From JBCCOW01 sp039025855 (lineage in GTDB: Bacteria > Planctomycetota > Phycisphaerae > Phycisphaerales > Phycisphaeraceae), in assembly GCA_039025855.1 (NCBI GenBank), contig JBCCNL010000010.1, positions 1 to 64,000 of the forward strand: a stretch of DNA of 64,000 nt, given 5' to 3'. Shown one piece after another: positions 42,261 through 50,922 of this stretch. The first letter of the stretch is position 1; every line of letters begins with the position of its first letter. The notes beneath the pieces are model-generated. The model worked only from the letters and a program-made list of their open reading frames with translations. It had not been told where the DNA came from and made no database searches. The position numbers and the translations under genes were made by a program.

Positions 42261-44132
42261 ATGAAGAATGACGACTCCAGCTTTATCAAGAAGCATTTCG
42301 AGAAGCTCCTGCTCGCCGGTGCCGCCCTCTTCCTCGTCGTCATCGGAGCCATGTTCTTCACCGACACCCTCGGCAACCCCTTCGCTGTCGAGGTCCGAGG
42401 CTCCGCCGCCGCCCCCGACGAAGTCATCGAGATCCTCGACCGAGAAGGCAAGAACCTCAACACCCGACTCCAGACCGCAGACCCCATCGGCCCCGAACCC
42501 CCCGTCATCCCCAACTACAGCGAAGAGTTCGTCGGACGCGTCTCCGCGCCCGTCGCCTCCGATGAGCCCCTGCCCGTCCCTATCGGCGACACCTCTTACG
42601 CCCTGATCGACGCCGAGGCCATCACCATCGACCTGCCCCGGCTCTACGTCCCGCCCGTCCCCCTCCCCGACGGCATGGTCGCCGAACAGTACTCTTTCGT
42701 CCTCGACGAGGGCAACGTCCCCGACAACCAGGTCCTCCTCGAGCTCCGCGGCCAGATCGGTGAGCAACGCCCCCCCGACTTCGCCATGGTCTCCGTCCGC
42801 GGCTTCTGGGACCAGGAAGGCTGGATCGCCGAGCTCGGCAAGACCCACCGCGTCCCCGGCTTCGACGAAGCCCCCCTCACCGTCGAGATCTTCGGCACCA
42901 AGACCTTCCCCGTCGGCGTCCTCCTCATCCGCCAGACCCTCGACCCCGCCACCGGCACCTGGGGCGCCCGCACCAACGGCGGCGAGTTCGTCGAAGGCGC
43001 CGTCACCCAGTGCCCGCCGCTCCCCGACATCTTCCAGGCCGCCGTCAGCGTTGACGACCGCTTCACCGATCCCCTGACACCCATCGAAGAGTTCATCGAG
43101 TTCCTCAGCCTCCCCGACCTCCTGGCCGTCACCACCCAGCCCACCGTCCCGCCCCTCGCCCACGGCGACACCTGGCACCCGCCGGGAACCATGCCCGACC
43201 TGCCCGCCCTCGCCGGCGGCGGCGCAGCCGCGCCGGAGCTCGATCAACGAGCCATAGCACGCGAACGCCTCCGCGAAGAGCGTCTCCGTCGTGAGCGAGA
43301 CCAAGCCCTCCGCGCCGAGCGCGGCGCCGAACGCGGTGTCGGACAGGCAGGCGCCAACGCCCCGACCGCTCGCCCCGGCCAGGGTCTAGACCGCCGGCGT
43401 GAACGTGACACCGCAAGGGCGGCCGCCGAGCGCGAACGCGAAGCCCTCCTCCGCCGCCGCGCCATGGAAGAAGCCGGCATGCCCCAAGGCATCCCCGGCA
43501 TGCCCGGCGGCATCCCCGGCGGCGGCCCCGCTGGACCGCGAGACATCGTCGCCCCCGCCGGCTCCATCACCGTCTGGGGCCACGACCTCATCGCCCGACC
43601 CGGCCAGACCTACCGCTACAAACTCGTCGTCAACGCCATCAACCCGCTCTTCGGCTTCAACCGCCTGCCCCCCGAACAGCAAGACATGGCCCGCCGTCAG
43701 ATCGCGGTCGGCCCCGGCGAAGAACTCCTCGCCAACGCCCCCTGGAGCGAGCCCGTCAAGGTCGAGCCCATGCTCGAGTTCTTCGTCACCGGCGGCCGCG
43801 CCGGACAGCCAGCGACCGTCGAAGTCTTCCGCCGGCACGACGGCCGCTGGCACACCGAGACCTTCCAGCCCGCCCCGGGCGACCTGATCGGTGCCGCCGA
43901 CGTGCAGGGCCAGATCAACATGGACACCGGCTCCGTCGTCGTTGACATCCTCTCCGAGAAGGATGACCAGGGCACCGAGATCAACAGCCTCCTCCTCGTC
44001 GATCAGGCCGGCAATATGCAGGTCCGTGACATCCGCGCCGACCGCAGCTCCGACCGCCGCAAGGAGCTCAAGTCCCGCATCGAGAACCAGCAGCTCGCCG
44101 CCGGCAACGTTGGTGTCGGCGTCCAGCCCTGA
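42261..44132 (+). CDS. Inner-membrane pilus-platform protein (PilP-like position)
   Basis: 623 residues. One membrane helix at residues 15-35 (LLLAGAALFLVVIGAMFF) follows a short charged start. A beta-rich domain at 60-300 comes next (for example LPRLYVPPVPLPDGMVAEQYSF), then an Arg/Glu coiled segment at 335-410 and a Met-Pro-Gly repeat (GIPGMPGGIPGGGP) near 415. A C-terminal domain at 430-600 contains VWGHDLIARPGQTYRYKLVVNAINPLFGF. The last residues again form a helix. Third gene of the pilM operon after a 68-bp gap. It could occupy the PilP or secretin-contact role; no secretin or ATPase is in the window. Confidence 0.7.
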   Translation: MKNDDSSFIKKHFEKLLLAGAALFLVVIGAMFFTDTLGNPFAVEVRGSAAAPDEVIEILDREGKNLNTRLQTADPIGPEPPVIPNYSEEFVGRVSAPVASDEPLPVPIGDTSYALIDAEAITIDLPRLYVPPVPLPDGMVAEQYSFVLDEGNVPDNQVLLELRGQIGEQRPPDFAMVSVRGFWDQEGWIAELGKTHRVPGFDEAPLTVEIFGTKTFPVGVLLIRQTLDPATGTWGARTNGGEFVEGAVTQCPPLPDIFQAAVSVDDRFTDPLTPIEEFIEFLSLPDLLAVTTQPTVPPLAHGDTWHPPGTMPDLPALAGGGAAAPELDQRAIARERLREERLRRERDQALRAERGAERGVGQAGANAPTARPGQGLDRRRERDTARAAAEREREALLRRRAMEEAGMPQGIPGMPGGIPGGGPAGPRDIVAPAGSITVWGHDLIARPGQTYRYKLVVNAINPLFGFNRLPPEQQDMARRQIAVGPGEELLANAPWSEPVKVEPMLEFFVTGGRAGQPATVEVFRRHDGRWHTETFQPAPGDLIGAADVQGQINMDTGSVVVDILSEKDDQGTEINSLLLVDQAGNMQVRDIRADRSSDRRKELKSRIENQQLAAGNVGVGVQP

Positions 44133-44141
44133 CCCCACACT

Positions 44142-44783
44142 TCACACCCCACGCACCCCGTACACCGCCACCGCGCACCACGCGTTCCCGATCCGGTCCG
44201 TGATCGGGAACCCCCGTACCGCCGGCGGCCCCACCGGGTACCCCTTCTGCAAGCACCGCTCGTGCCACGCCCCCAGGTCGTGTTCCGCCACCGCCTCCCC
44301 CGCCGTGAACAGCACCAGCAACAAACCCCCGTGCGCGATCACCCCGTCCGACCACACCTTCTTCACGTCCTTCGCCACCGGCTGCAACAGCTCCGCCGAA
44401 TACCGCCGGAACGGCCCACCCGTCTCGAACTGCGCCACCGTCTTCACCTCCAGCCAGTACGCCGCCCCCGCGTCTGTTGCATCCGGTGCATCAAACAGCG
44501 TCTGCTTCACCGCCGGGTCCCGCACCGGCGTCCCGTCCGCCGTCAGCACCACATCACACCGAAGCCCCTCGCTCCGCTTCCGCTTCGCCCAGTCCCCCGG
44601 GTAGCGCACCTCCGGATAGACGCCCCAGCCCGTCGCGCGAAGCGCCCCATGGATCAACGGGTGCAACCCCAGCTCATCCAGCGCATCAAACCCGTACACC
44701 GCCTGCTCCGCGTCGTCCGCCGCCGCCCGCGCCCGAAGCCCCGCCTCCACCGCTTCCGCGATGTCCGCCGTGAACCACCTCAC
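44142..44783 (-). CDS. PD-(D/E)XK nuclease-like protein
   Basis: 213 residues, cytoplasmic. A central pattern LRCDVVLTADG (Asp on a strand) followed about 32 residues later by AAYWLEVKTVAQF (Glu-x-Lys on the next strand) matches the PD-(D/E)XK nuclease core. The N-terminal helix (MRWFTADIAEAVEAGLRARAAAD) and the C-terminal strands are consistent with that fold. Its start overlaps the stop of the upstream CorC-like gene by 4 bp, so the three genes are one operon. A real nuclease is plausible but unproven, and a role in DNA repair or defence cannot be told from the context. Confidence 0.7.
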   Translation of the reverse strand: MRWFTADIAEAVEAGLRARAAADDAEQAVYGFDALDELGLHPLIHGALRATGWGVYPEVRYPGDWAKRKRSEGLRCDVVLTADGTPVRDPAVKQTLFDAPDATDAGAAYWLEVKTVAQFETGGPFRRYSAELLQPVAKDVKKVWSDGVIAHGGLLLVLFTAGEAVAEHDLGAWHERCLQKGYPVGPPAVRGFPITDRIGNAWCAVAVYGVRGV

Positions 44784-45841
44784 CAGCTCGTCAGCTCCCC
44801 TGTCACCGGCTCCACCAAGTCCTTCACCGTCACCAACCCGATCGGGTTCCCAGCCTCCGCCCCAAAGCCCGCAGAAGCCGAAGGATTCTGCGCGGCTCTC
44901 TCCGCCGTTCCATCGCCGTCCTCACCCACCACCACCGCCAAACCCACATGCTCCGCCTGCATCCGCGCCAACCCCGACCGCAGCGGCATCCCCCCCGCTA
45001 ACCGAACCACCTGCCCCATCATCCCGCCCACCGTCCCGCCCGCCCCCCGCCCCGCGAACAACACCTCCAGCGTGTTCAACACCCCCACCACCTCACCCTC
45101 CGCATCCACCACCGGCAGCCGCGAACGCCCCGACCGATCCATCATCTCCCACACCCGCTCCAACGGATCACCCAGCCCCACCGTCACCGCCTCGTCCCAA
45201 GGCGTCATCTCGTCCGCCACCGTCTTCCCCGCCAGCTGCAACACCCGGTCCGCCAGCGCCGACTGCTCATCGCTGATCAGCCCGTACCCCACGCCCTCCC
45301 GCACCAGCGTGTGGAACGTCCGCCGCGGGTGTGTCACCCGCACCGCCTCCTTCTTCCCCGTTAGCCGGAGCACCGCCGCCCCGAACCCCCGCACCACCGG
45401 CACCAGCCCCACCGCCGTAAACACCACCTCGCTCGTCCGCAGCACCCACGCCAGCCTCGGCATCAAAGCATCGCTGAACCGCGAGAACAAGTCCTTCGGC
45501 AGCACCTCCCCGAACACAAACAGCACCGGCGTCACGATCGCCGTGTTCAGCAGCACGACCTGCCACTCCGGAAGCGCCCGCCCATCCAGGATCACGCTCA
45601 ACGACGCCGTCCCCATGTAGTTCGCCAGGTTGTTCCCGATCAGCAGCGTCGCCAGCAGCAGCGTCGGGTTTTTTAAGAGCCGGTCCAGCGACCGCACCCG
45701 CTTGTCCCCCCGCTGCAGCCGGATGTGCAAACGAACCCGGTTGATCCGGTACGCCCCGGTCTCCATCCCCGAGTACAACGCCGACCCGAAAAACCCAACC
45801 ATCATCAGCGTCAACCAGAACGCCATCTCGCCACCGCTCAC
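44780..45841 (-). CDS. CorC/HlyC family DUF21-CBS protein (second of pair)
   Basis: 353 residues. N-terminal DUF21 (CNNM) membrane domain of four helices within about 1-150 (FWLTLMMVGFFGSALYSGMETGAYRINRVRL; LLATLLIGNNLANYMGTASLSVIL), then a CBS pair (MTPWDEAVTVGLGDPLERVWEMM; LPVVDAEGEVVGVLNTLEVLF). Lacks the C-terminal CorC_HlyC transporter-associated domain. CNNM/CorC proteins are involved in Mg2+ or Na+ extrusion. It is coupled on both sides by 4-bp overlaps. Confidence 0.88.
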   Translation of the reverse strand: MSGGEMAFWLTLMMVGFFGSALYSGMETGAYRINRVRLHIRLQRGDKRVRSLDRLLKNPTLLLATLLIGNNLANYMGTASLSVILDGRALPEWQVVLLNTAIVTPVLFVFGEVLPKDLFSRFSDALMPRLAWVLRTSEVVFTAVGLVPVVRGFGAAVLRLTGKKEAVRVTHPRRTFHTLVREGVGYGLISDEQSALADRVLQLAGKTVADEMTPWDEAVTVGLGDPLERVWEMMDRSGRSRLPVVDAEGEVVGVLNTLEVLFAGRGAGGTVGGMMGQVVRLAGGMPLRSGLARMQAEHVGLAVVVGEDGDGTAERAAQNPSASAGFGAEAGNPIGLVTVKDLVEPVTGELTSW

Positions 45842-47151
45842 GCGTCACCCCCCGTCTGCTCTTCCATTACCACCCGCGTCAACACCACCGTCTCCACCCG
45901 TCGCCCATCCACCGCCTCCACCAACGCATCCACCGCCCCCAACTTCACCAACTCCCCCGCCTCCGCGGGCCGGCCCAGCTCCGCCATCACCCAGCCCCCC
46001 ACCGTGTCCGCCCGCTCCTGCGCTTCCTCCACCACCTCCCGGCTCAGTCCCAATCCACCCGGCAACTCCCGCAGCGACAACTCCCCCGCCACCCGGAACC
46101 GACCGTCCCCCAAAGCCTCTGGCCCCTCCTCCCCCTCACCCTCAAACTCACCCGGGATATCCCCCACCAGAAACTCCACCACATCCTCCAGTGTGATCAG
46201 CCCCGCCGTCCCCCCGTACTCATCCACCACCACCGCGAACGTCGTCCCCGTCTTCCGCAGGTCCGTCAACAACTGGTCCGCCCGCTGCTGCTCCGGCACA
46301 AACTTCACCCCCCGCACCAGCTTCATCAACCCCGCCGAATCGCTCGGCGGCCGCAGCAACACCTGCTTCGTGTACGCCACCCCCAGCACCTTATCCAACT
46401 CCCCGTCATACACCGGCACCTGACGCAGCCGCGTCTCCCGCATCAACGCCAACAAATCCTCCACCGGGTCCTCGATGTTGAACGCCCGCACGGCCACCCG
46501 CGGCACCATCACCTCCCGCACCCGCACCCGCCCCAGTTCCAACACCTGCCGAAGCAGCCGCTGCTCCGCCGCGTCGATCACCCCCTTGCTCCGCGACAGC
46601 CCGAGCAAGCTTGCCAGCTCCGAAGCATCAAACGCCCGCGCCTCCTCCGGCGGCGTCAACAACCGCGCCAACGGCGTGATCGCCAGCTTGTCCGCCACCC
46701 AACGCACCGGCGCAATCCCCCGGTGCACCAACAGCATCGGCACCGACATCGTCCGCGCCCACCGAAGCGTCAGCCGCGCCGCCACAATCTTCGGCAGCAC
46801 CTCTCCCAACAAAATCACCGCCACCAACGGCACCGGCGTCAACGCCCCCACCCAAAGCCCCGAAGCGCCGCTCTCCGCCAGCATCGCCTGCACCCGAAAC
46901 AATGCCGCCGTACTCACCGCGAAGTACGACACGTTGATCACCATGTTCCCCATCATCAGCGTGATCAGAAGCGGCCGCGTCTCGGCCAGCAGCCGCACCG
47001 CCGCCGCGTCCGCCACCTTCTTCGACCGCTCCAGCTGCCGCTGCTGATGCCGACCGATGCTGAACAGCGCCGTCTCCGTCCCGCTGAAAAACCCGCTCGC
47101 CGCCAGCAACGCCGGCAACACCAAAAGCATGACAACCAACCCAGGGTCCAT
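45838..47151 (-). CDS. CorC/HlyC family DUF21-CBS protein (first of pair)
   Basis: 437 residues. Full three-part architecture: DUF21 membrane domain (1-190: GFFSGTETALFSIGRHQQRQLER, MMGNMVINVSYFAVSTAALF), CBS pair (210-330: VMVPRVAVRAFNIEDPVEDLLALM, VVVDEYGGTAGLITLEDVVEFLVGDI), and the C-terminal CorC_HlyC domain (350-437: RFRVAGELSLRELPGGLGL, DTVGGWVMAELG). A divalent-cation transporter or regulator is likely. CATAAT lies 9 bp before ATG. It heads a three-gene operon with the shorter paralogue and the PD-(D/E)XK-like protein. Confidence 0.92.
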   Translation of the reverse strand: MDPGLVVMLLVLPALLAASGFFSGTETALFSIGRHQQRQLERSKKVADAAAVRLLAETRPLLITLMMGNMVINVSYFAVSTAALFRVQAMLAESGASGLWVGALTPVPLVAVILLGEVLPKIVAARLTLRWARTMSVPMLLVHRGIAPVRWVADKLAITPLARLLTPPEEARAFDASELASLLGLSRSKGVIDAAEQRLLRQVLELGRVRVREVMVPRVAVRAFNIEDPVEDLLALMRETRLRQVPVYDGELDKVLGVAYTKQVLLRPPSDSAGLMKLVRGVKFVPEQQRADQLLTDLRKTGTTFAVVVDEYGGTAGLITLEDVVEFLVGDIPGEFEGEGEEGPEALGDGRFRVAGELSLRELPGGLGLSREVVEEAQERADTVGGWVMAELGRPAEAGELVKLGAVDALVEAVDGRRVETVVLTRVVMEEQTGGDA

Positions 47152-47198
47152 ACGGCCTCAATTATGGCAGCCCCACCAACGCCCCGCACAGCGCCGCC

Positions 47199-48263
47199 TC
47201 ACTCCGCCGCCAGAATCCCCTCCGCCGACCGCCCCTGCCACCGATGCTGCGCCATCGCCCCGATCACCCGCTCCGCGGCGTCCACCGCCGCGTACCCGTC
47301 CTCCGCCGACACCACCGGCGACTCCCCCGTCCGCACCGCATCCAAAAAACTCGTCAGCTGTGCCGTCAGCGGGTCCTCCTGCCCCTTCGGCAAATCCATA
47401 TTCAGCTTCTCAAGCTGCACATAGTCGCTGTACGCGATCGACGACAGGTCCGCCTTGTTCCGGATCTTCTCCCGCAAATCCTGGAACGCCTGCTCGTTGT
47501 CGCTCCGCCGAAGCACCACACCGCTCTTGCGCTGGTAGTCCAGCGTCACATACGCCGACTCGCTGAACAGCCGAAGCCGACGCTCGGTCTTCAGTGCCAC
47601 TCGCGACGCCGTGAGGTTCGCGATACACCCCGACGCGAACGTCAGCCGGCAGTTGCAGATGTCCTCGTACTCACTGAGGATCGCGATCCCCGTCGCCTGC
47701 ACATCCACGATCTCCGACCGGACCAGCATCAGCACGATGTCCAGGTCGTGGATCATCATGTCCTTCACCACGCCCACATCCAGCGACCGGAACGTCATCG
47801 GGCTCACGCGATCGATCTCAATAAACCTCGGCGTGATGTCCATCCCCGACACCGCCCGCACCGCTGGATTAAACCGCTCGGTGTGCCCCACCTGCAACAC
47901 CGCGCCGCCCTTCACCGCCACCTCCGCCATCGCCTTCGCGTCCGCCACCGTCTCCGCGATCGGCTTCTCGATCAGGCACGATACCCCCCGCTCCATCAAA
48001 GGCTCAGCTACCGCCTTGTGATACGCCGTCGGCACCGCCACCGACACCGCCTTCACCCCGGGGTGCGCCGCCAACAGCTCGTCTGTCGACCCAAACGCAG
48101 ACGTCCCGTATGCCTCCGCCGCCTTGCCCGCCTTCTCCGCGTCCCCATCGACCACGCCCACCAGTTCCGCATTGTCAATCCCGCTGTACGTCCGCGCGTG
48201 GTGCTGGCCCATCCGGCCGACGCCCACCACCGCAACCGGCACCCTTGTCGTCTTCTCCGTCAT
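47199..48263 (-). CDS. Gfo/Idh/MocA-family oxidoreductase
   Basis: 354 residues. The N-terminal Rossmann fold has VPVAVVGVGRMGQHHARTYS at residues 8-27; LIEKPIAETVADAKAM near 96 carries the EKP catalytic-lysine motif; VLQVGHTERFNPAV near 122 and MMIHDLDIVLML near 172 hold the catalytic His/Asp region. The GHTERFNP form is also seen in GnnA-type UDP-GlcNAc 3-dehydrogenases, so a lipid A or sugar-nucleotide role is possible but not established. The ATG at 48263 is chosen over a GTG two codons upstream because TAGACT ends 6 bp before it. Divergent from pdxA. Confidence 0.9.
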   Translation of the reverse strand: MTEKTTRVPVAVVGVGRMGQHHARTYSGIDNAELVGVVDGDAEKAGKAAEAYGTSAFGSTDELLAAHPGVKAVSVAVPTAYHKAVAEPLMERGVSCLIEKPIAETVADAKAMAEVAVKGGAVLQVGHTERFNPAVRAVSGMDITPRFIEIDRVSPMTFRSLDVGVVKDMMIHDLDIVLMLVRSEIVDVQATGIAILSEYEDICNCRLTFASGCIANLTASRVALKTERRLRLFSESAYVTLDYQRKSGVVLRRSDNEQAFQDLREKIRNKADLSSIAYSDYVQLEKLNMDLPKGQEDPLTAQLTSFLDAVRTGESPVVSAEDGYAAVDAAERVIGAMAQHRWQGRSAEGILAAE

Positions 48264-48269
48264 CGCCAC

Positions 48270-48275
48270 AGTCTA
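48270..48275 (-). promoter_or_regulatory. -10 box TAGACT, 6 bp from ATG
   Basis: The gap is GTGGCG. It fixes the start of the Gfo/Idh gene at 48263 and predicts a leaderless mRNA. Confidence 0.6.
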
Positions 48276-48333
48276 CGCCCGATCCCCCCGCCGCGCGATC
48301 GACGCAAACCGACGGACCACACCCTCCAGCGGG

Positions 48334-48339
48334 TAGAAT
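48334..48339 (+). promoter_or_regulatory. pdxA -10 box TAGAAT, 6 bp from ATG
   Basis: The gap is CAAGCT. It predicts a leaderless pdxA mRNA. The two divergent -10 boxes lie within 70 bp. Confidence 0.6.
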
Positions 48340-48345
48340 CAAGCT

Positions 48346-49452
48346 ATGGCCAGCCCGCAATCCACGAGGCCCGAGACCAAGCCGACCGACACGCTACCGG
48401 TCCGCCGAAAGCCCGTGATCGGCATCACGCTCGGCGACCCCGCGGGCATCGGACCCGAGGTCATCATCAAAGCCCTCGCCGATCCCGCCATCCGCAAGCT
48501 CGCCCGCTTCGTCGTCTTCGGCATGAACGAGCTGCTCGCCTATGCCGCCGACCTCGCCGAGATCGACCCCTACTGGCACCGCCTCCAGCACGACGCCGAA
48601 CGCGCCACCCACCAGCTCGTCCACGACGTCGTCGTCCTCGACTACGACGAATACTCCATGCTCGGCTCCGCCGTCGCCAAACCCACCAAGGCCGGCGGCC
48701 AGGCCTCGCTCCGATTCCTCGACGACGCCATCGCCGCCGCCCACCGGCCCATCGAAGACAACGGCATCGATGCGATCGTCACCGCCCCGATCTGCAAGGC
48801 GTCATGGGCCCTGGCCGGCTTCGACCGCTACCCCGGGCACACCGAGCTCTTCGCCGCCCGCACCCGCGCCAAGCGCGTGGTCATGATGTTCGACGCCCCG
48901 CAGATCCGTGTTGCCCTCGCCACCGTCCATCTCCCGCTCATGGACGTCCGCAACGTCCTGACCATCGGTAAGGTCTTCGACGCTATCGACCTCGGCGGCC
49001 ACGCCTGCCGCTCCCTCGGCATCCGCCACCCCAAGATCGCCGTCACCGGGCTCAACCCCCACGCCGGCGAGAACGGCCTCTTCGGCGACGAAGAAGCCCG
49101 ACTCATCCAACCCGCCATCGAGATGGCCACCGCCGCAGGCCACGACGTGCAAGGCCCCTTCCCCGCCGACACGCTCTTCACCTCAAAACGCCTGAACCAG
49201 TTCGACCTCTTCGTCGCGATGTACCACGACCAAGGCCTCATCCCCGTGAAGATGCTCGCGTTCGATCAGGCGGTCAACGTCACGCTCGGCCTGCCCATCA
49301 TCCGCACCAGCGTCGACCACGGCACCGCGTTCGATCTTGTCGGCAAGAACGCTGCCGACCCCGGTTCCATGAAGTCCGCCATCCAGCTCGCTGCCCACCT
49401 CGCCGGCAACCAGCTCGCCGCCGCCTCCGACGCCGCCCGCGAAGCCAGCTGA
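48346..49452 (+). CDS. pdxA: 4-hydroxythreonine-4-phosphate dehydrogenase
   Basis: 368 residues. PdxA oxidises 4-phosphohydroxy-L-threonine in the DXP-dependent pyridoxal phosphate pathway. Motifs: IGITLGDPAGIGPEVIIKAL near 24, IDAIVTAPICKASW near 142, GHTELFAARTRA near 164, LNPHAGENGLFGDEE near 236, and MYHDQGLIPVKMLAFDQAVNVTLGLPIIRTSVDHGTAFD near 288 with the metal-binding His residues. Slightly long at the N-terminus compared with the 330-residue enzyme. Followed by a hairpin repeat. Confidence 0.96.
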   Translation: MASPQSTRPETKPTDTLPVRRKPVIGITLGDPAGIGPEVIIKALADPAIRKLARFVVFGMNELLAYAADLAEIDPYWHRLQHDAERATHQLVHDVVVLDYDEYSMLGSAVAKPTKAGGQASLRFLDDAIAAAHRPIEDNGIDAIVTAPICKASWALAGFDRYPGHTELFAARTRAKRVVMMFDAPQIRVALATVHLPLMDVRNVLTIGKVFDAIDLGGHACRSLGIRHPKIAVTGLNPHAGENGLFGDEEARLIQPAIEMATAAGHDVQGPFPADTLFTSKRLNQFDLFVAMYHDQGLIPVKMLAFDQAVNVTLGLPIIRTSVDHGTAFDLVGKNAADPGSMKSAIQLAAHLAGNQLAAASDAAREAS

Positions 49453-49458
49453 TCCCGC

Positions 49459-49501
49459 TTTAGCCCCGGGCTCTGCCCGGGGGCACGTGGCCGACCCGAT
49501 G
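49459..49501 (+). repeat. Post-stop hairpin repeat, copy 2 (TTAGCCCC...CACGTGGC)
   Basis: CCCCGGGC and GCCCGGGGG form the hairpin, followed by CACGTGGC and GATGC as in the copy at 13909-13951. It begins 6 bp after the pdxA stop. Confidence 0.7.
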
Positions 49502-49534
49502 CAATCGTCCAACGGGCCGATTCAGCTTTGGCAA

Positions 49535-50740
49535 TCAGTACACCCCGGTCGACACATAAAACCGCCGCGTCTGCGGGTTGAAGTCCAGTGCCTCCTCCGC
49601 CTCCGCGTCGTCCAGCCACGCCTTGATCCCGTCGTTGCTCAGCTGCGGCTCGATGTGCTCAAGCACCCGCTCGCGGAGCCGACGCTGGTTGTGGTCTGCC
49701 GCCTCGTCATCACCCGTCGGCAAAGCATCGATCAACACCCGCAGCGCCGGCTGATGCCCGTGCCGCACCGCGATCAGCGACACCGTTTGCAGCTCGTGCA
49801 CGTGCAACGGCTGCTGCGCCACCAGCCGCCACGCCTGCGCGATCGGCTCGTCCAGATCGATCCCCGGCAGGTCTTCCATCAGCTCGTAGTACGCCCGGCT
49901 GCCCCGGCTCCGCACCAACTGCACCCGCAGCGCCGGGTACGTCTCGGGGTCTTCCAGCCGAACCAACGCCGACGTCCACACCCACGGCGCCTTGGGCCGA
50001 CCCTCGATCAGGCCCTGCACGATCAGCCCGCGCGCGTCCTCGACCCATCCTTGCGCGATGACCACGCTGATCAGCCGCGGCTGCTCCAGCAGCCGTGACA
50101 GGACCAGGTCTCGGTGCTGTTGGTCGATGACCTGCCGGATCGCGATCCGGCCGTGATACCGCAGGGCAGGGCGGTGCATCGCGTCAATCAGTGCCGCCGG
50201 GTTGCGGTGGCCCAGTGCGGTCATCAGACGAACCTGCGGATCATCGCGGCCCAACCGCTTCTGGTTCTGCGTCAACCGTTCCAACTCATCCAGGAACCGC
50301 CGGATCGCCTGCGCGTCTTCGCCCGACGGCGTCACCAGCCCGGCCAATGCTTTTCGGTCTGGCCCGTCGCGGATGGCCAACGCCTCACGCACGATCGGTC
50401 TCAGATAAAACCGCAGCGTCGGCAGGTCGTCGTGTGCCGTCAGCAGCAACGCCATGTGCGACTCGGCGAGCGCTTCCAGCATGGCCTGCTGCGGGTCGCT
50501 CCGCTTGAGCGGTTCGTGTGGCATTTGGTTCGCCGTTAGCGCCGAGAGGCGCTGGAGATACGCCCAGACCGCACGCTCGTCGGCGTCATCGGGCAGCGTC
50601 AACGCCATGAGCTCGGCCTTGTAGGGCGGCTCGGCGACGGCCGACTCGGCGTGGATTGGGGCGGCGAAGAGTAGCGAGACGATGACTGCGAGCAGGCTTG
50701 CGAGCCCGAGGGACGGCCGACGTGGTGCCCAGTGAGTCAT
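49535..50740 (-). CDS. Exported helical protein of unknown function
   Basis: 401 residues. The start at 50740 gives a clear signal peptide (residues 10-31, SLLAVIVSLLFAAPIHAES); the frame continues upstream without coding character. The mature part is helical and Arg/Leu/Asp-rich with short repeats such as RHGHQPALRVLIDALPTGDDEAADHNQRRLRERV, resembling HEAT/TPR-type scaffolds (similar in style to the exported HEAT protein at 1835-4030). No catalytic motif. Convergent with pdxA. Confidence 0.7.
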   Translation of the reverse strand: MTHWAPRRPSLGLASLLAVIVSLLFAAPIHAESAVAEPPYKAELMALTLPDDADERAVWAYLQRLSALTANQMPHEPLKRSDPQQAMLEALAESHMALLLTAHDDLPTLRFYLRPIVREALAIRDGPDRKALAGLVTPSGEDAQAIRRFLDELERLTQNQKRLGRDDPQVRLMTALGHRNPAALIDAMHRPALRYHGRIAIRQVIDQQHRDLVLSRLLEQPRLISVVIAQGWVEDARGLIVQGLIEGRPKAPWVWTSALVRLEDPETYPALRVQLVRSRGSRAYYELMEDLPGIDLDEPIAQAWRLVAQQPLHVHELQTVSLIAVRHGHQPALRVLIDALPTGDDEAADHNQRRLRERVLEHIEPQLSNDGIKAWLDDAEAEEALDFNPQTRRFYVSTGVY

Positions 50741-50860
50741 CGATTGGCTTCCCGAAGAAAACGAAACAGCAGGCCGGGAGCCAGGGCGAAAACACAACCC
50801 TGACTTAAACCTATCGGCGAAAACGGTTCGGTCCGCCACAGTTTTGCGCACAAAGTTCAA

Positions 50861-50891
50861 ACGGCTCGGCCACGCGGGGTGGCCGAGCCGT
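50861..50891 (-). terminator. Terminator of fucose-isomerase-like gene
   Basis: A perfect 13-bp stem (50861-50873 with 50879-50891) followed on the minus strand by TTTGAAC. It lies 31 bp past the stop codon. Confidence 0.8.
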
Positions 50892-50922
50892 CCTGAAATT
50901 CACGGGTCTTGTCGGCGGGTGT

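Noticed and set aside
47244..48971. 575-codon plus-strand frame spanning the Gfo/Idh to pdxA junction
   Set aside because: Arg/His/Leu-rich, crosses a well-supported divergent promoter pair and overlaps two clear genes.
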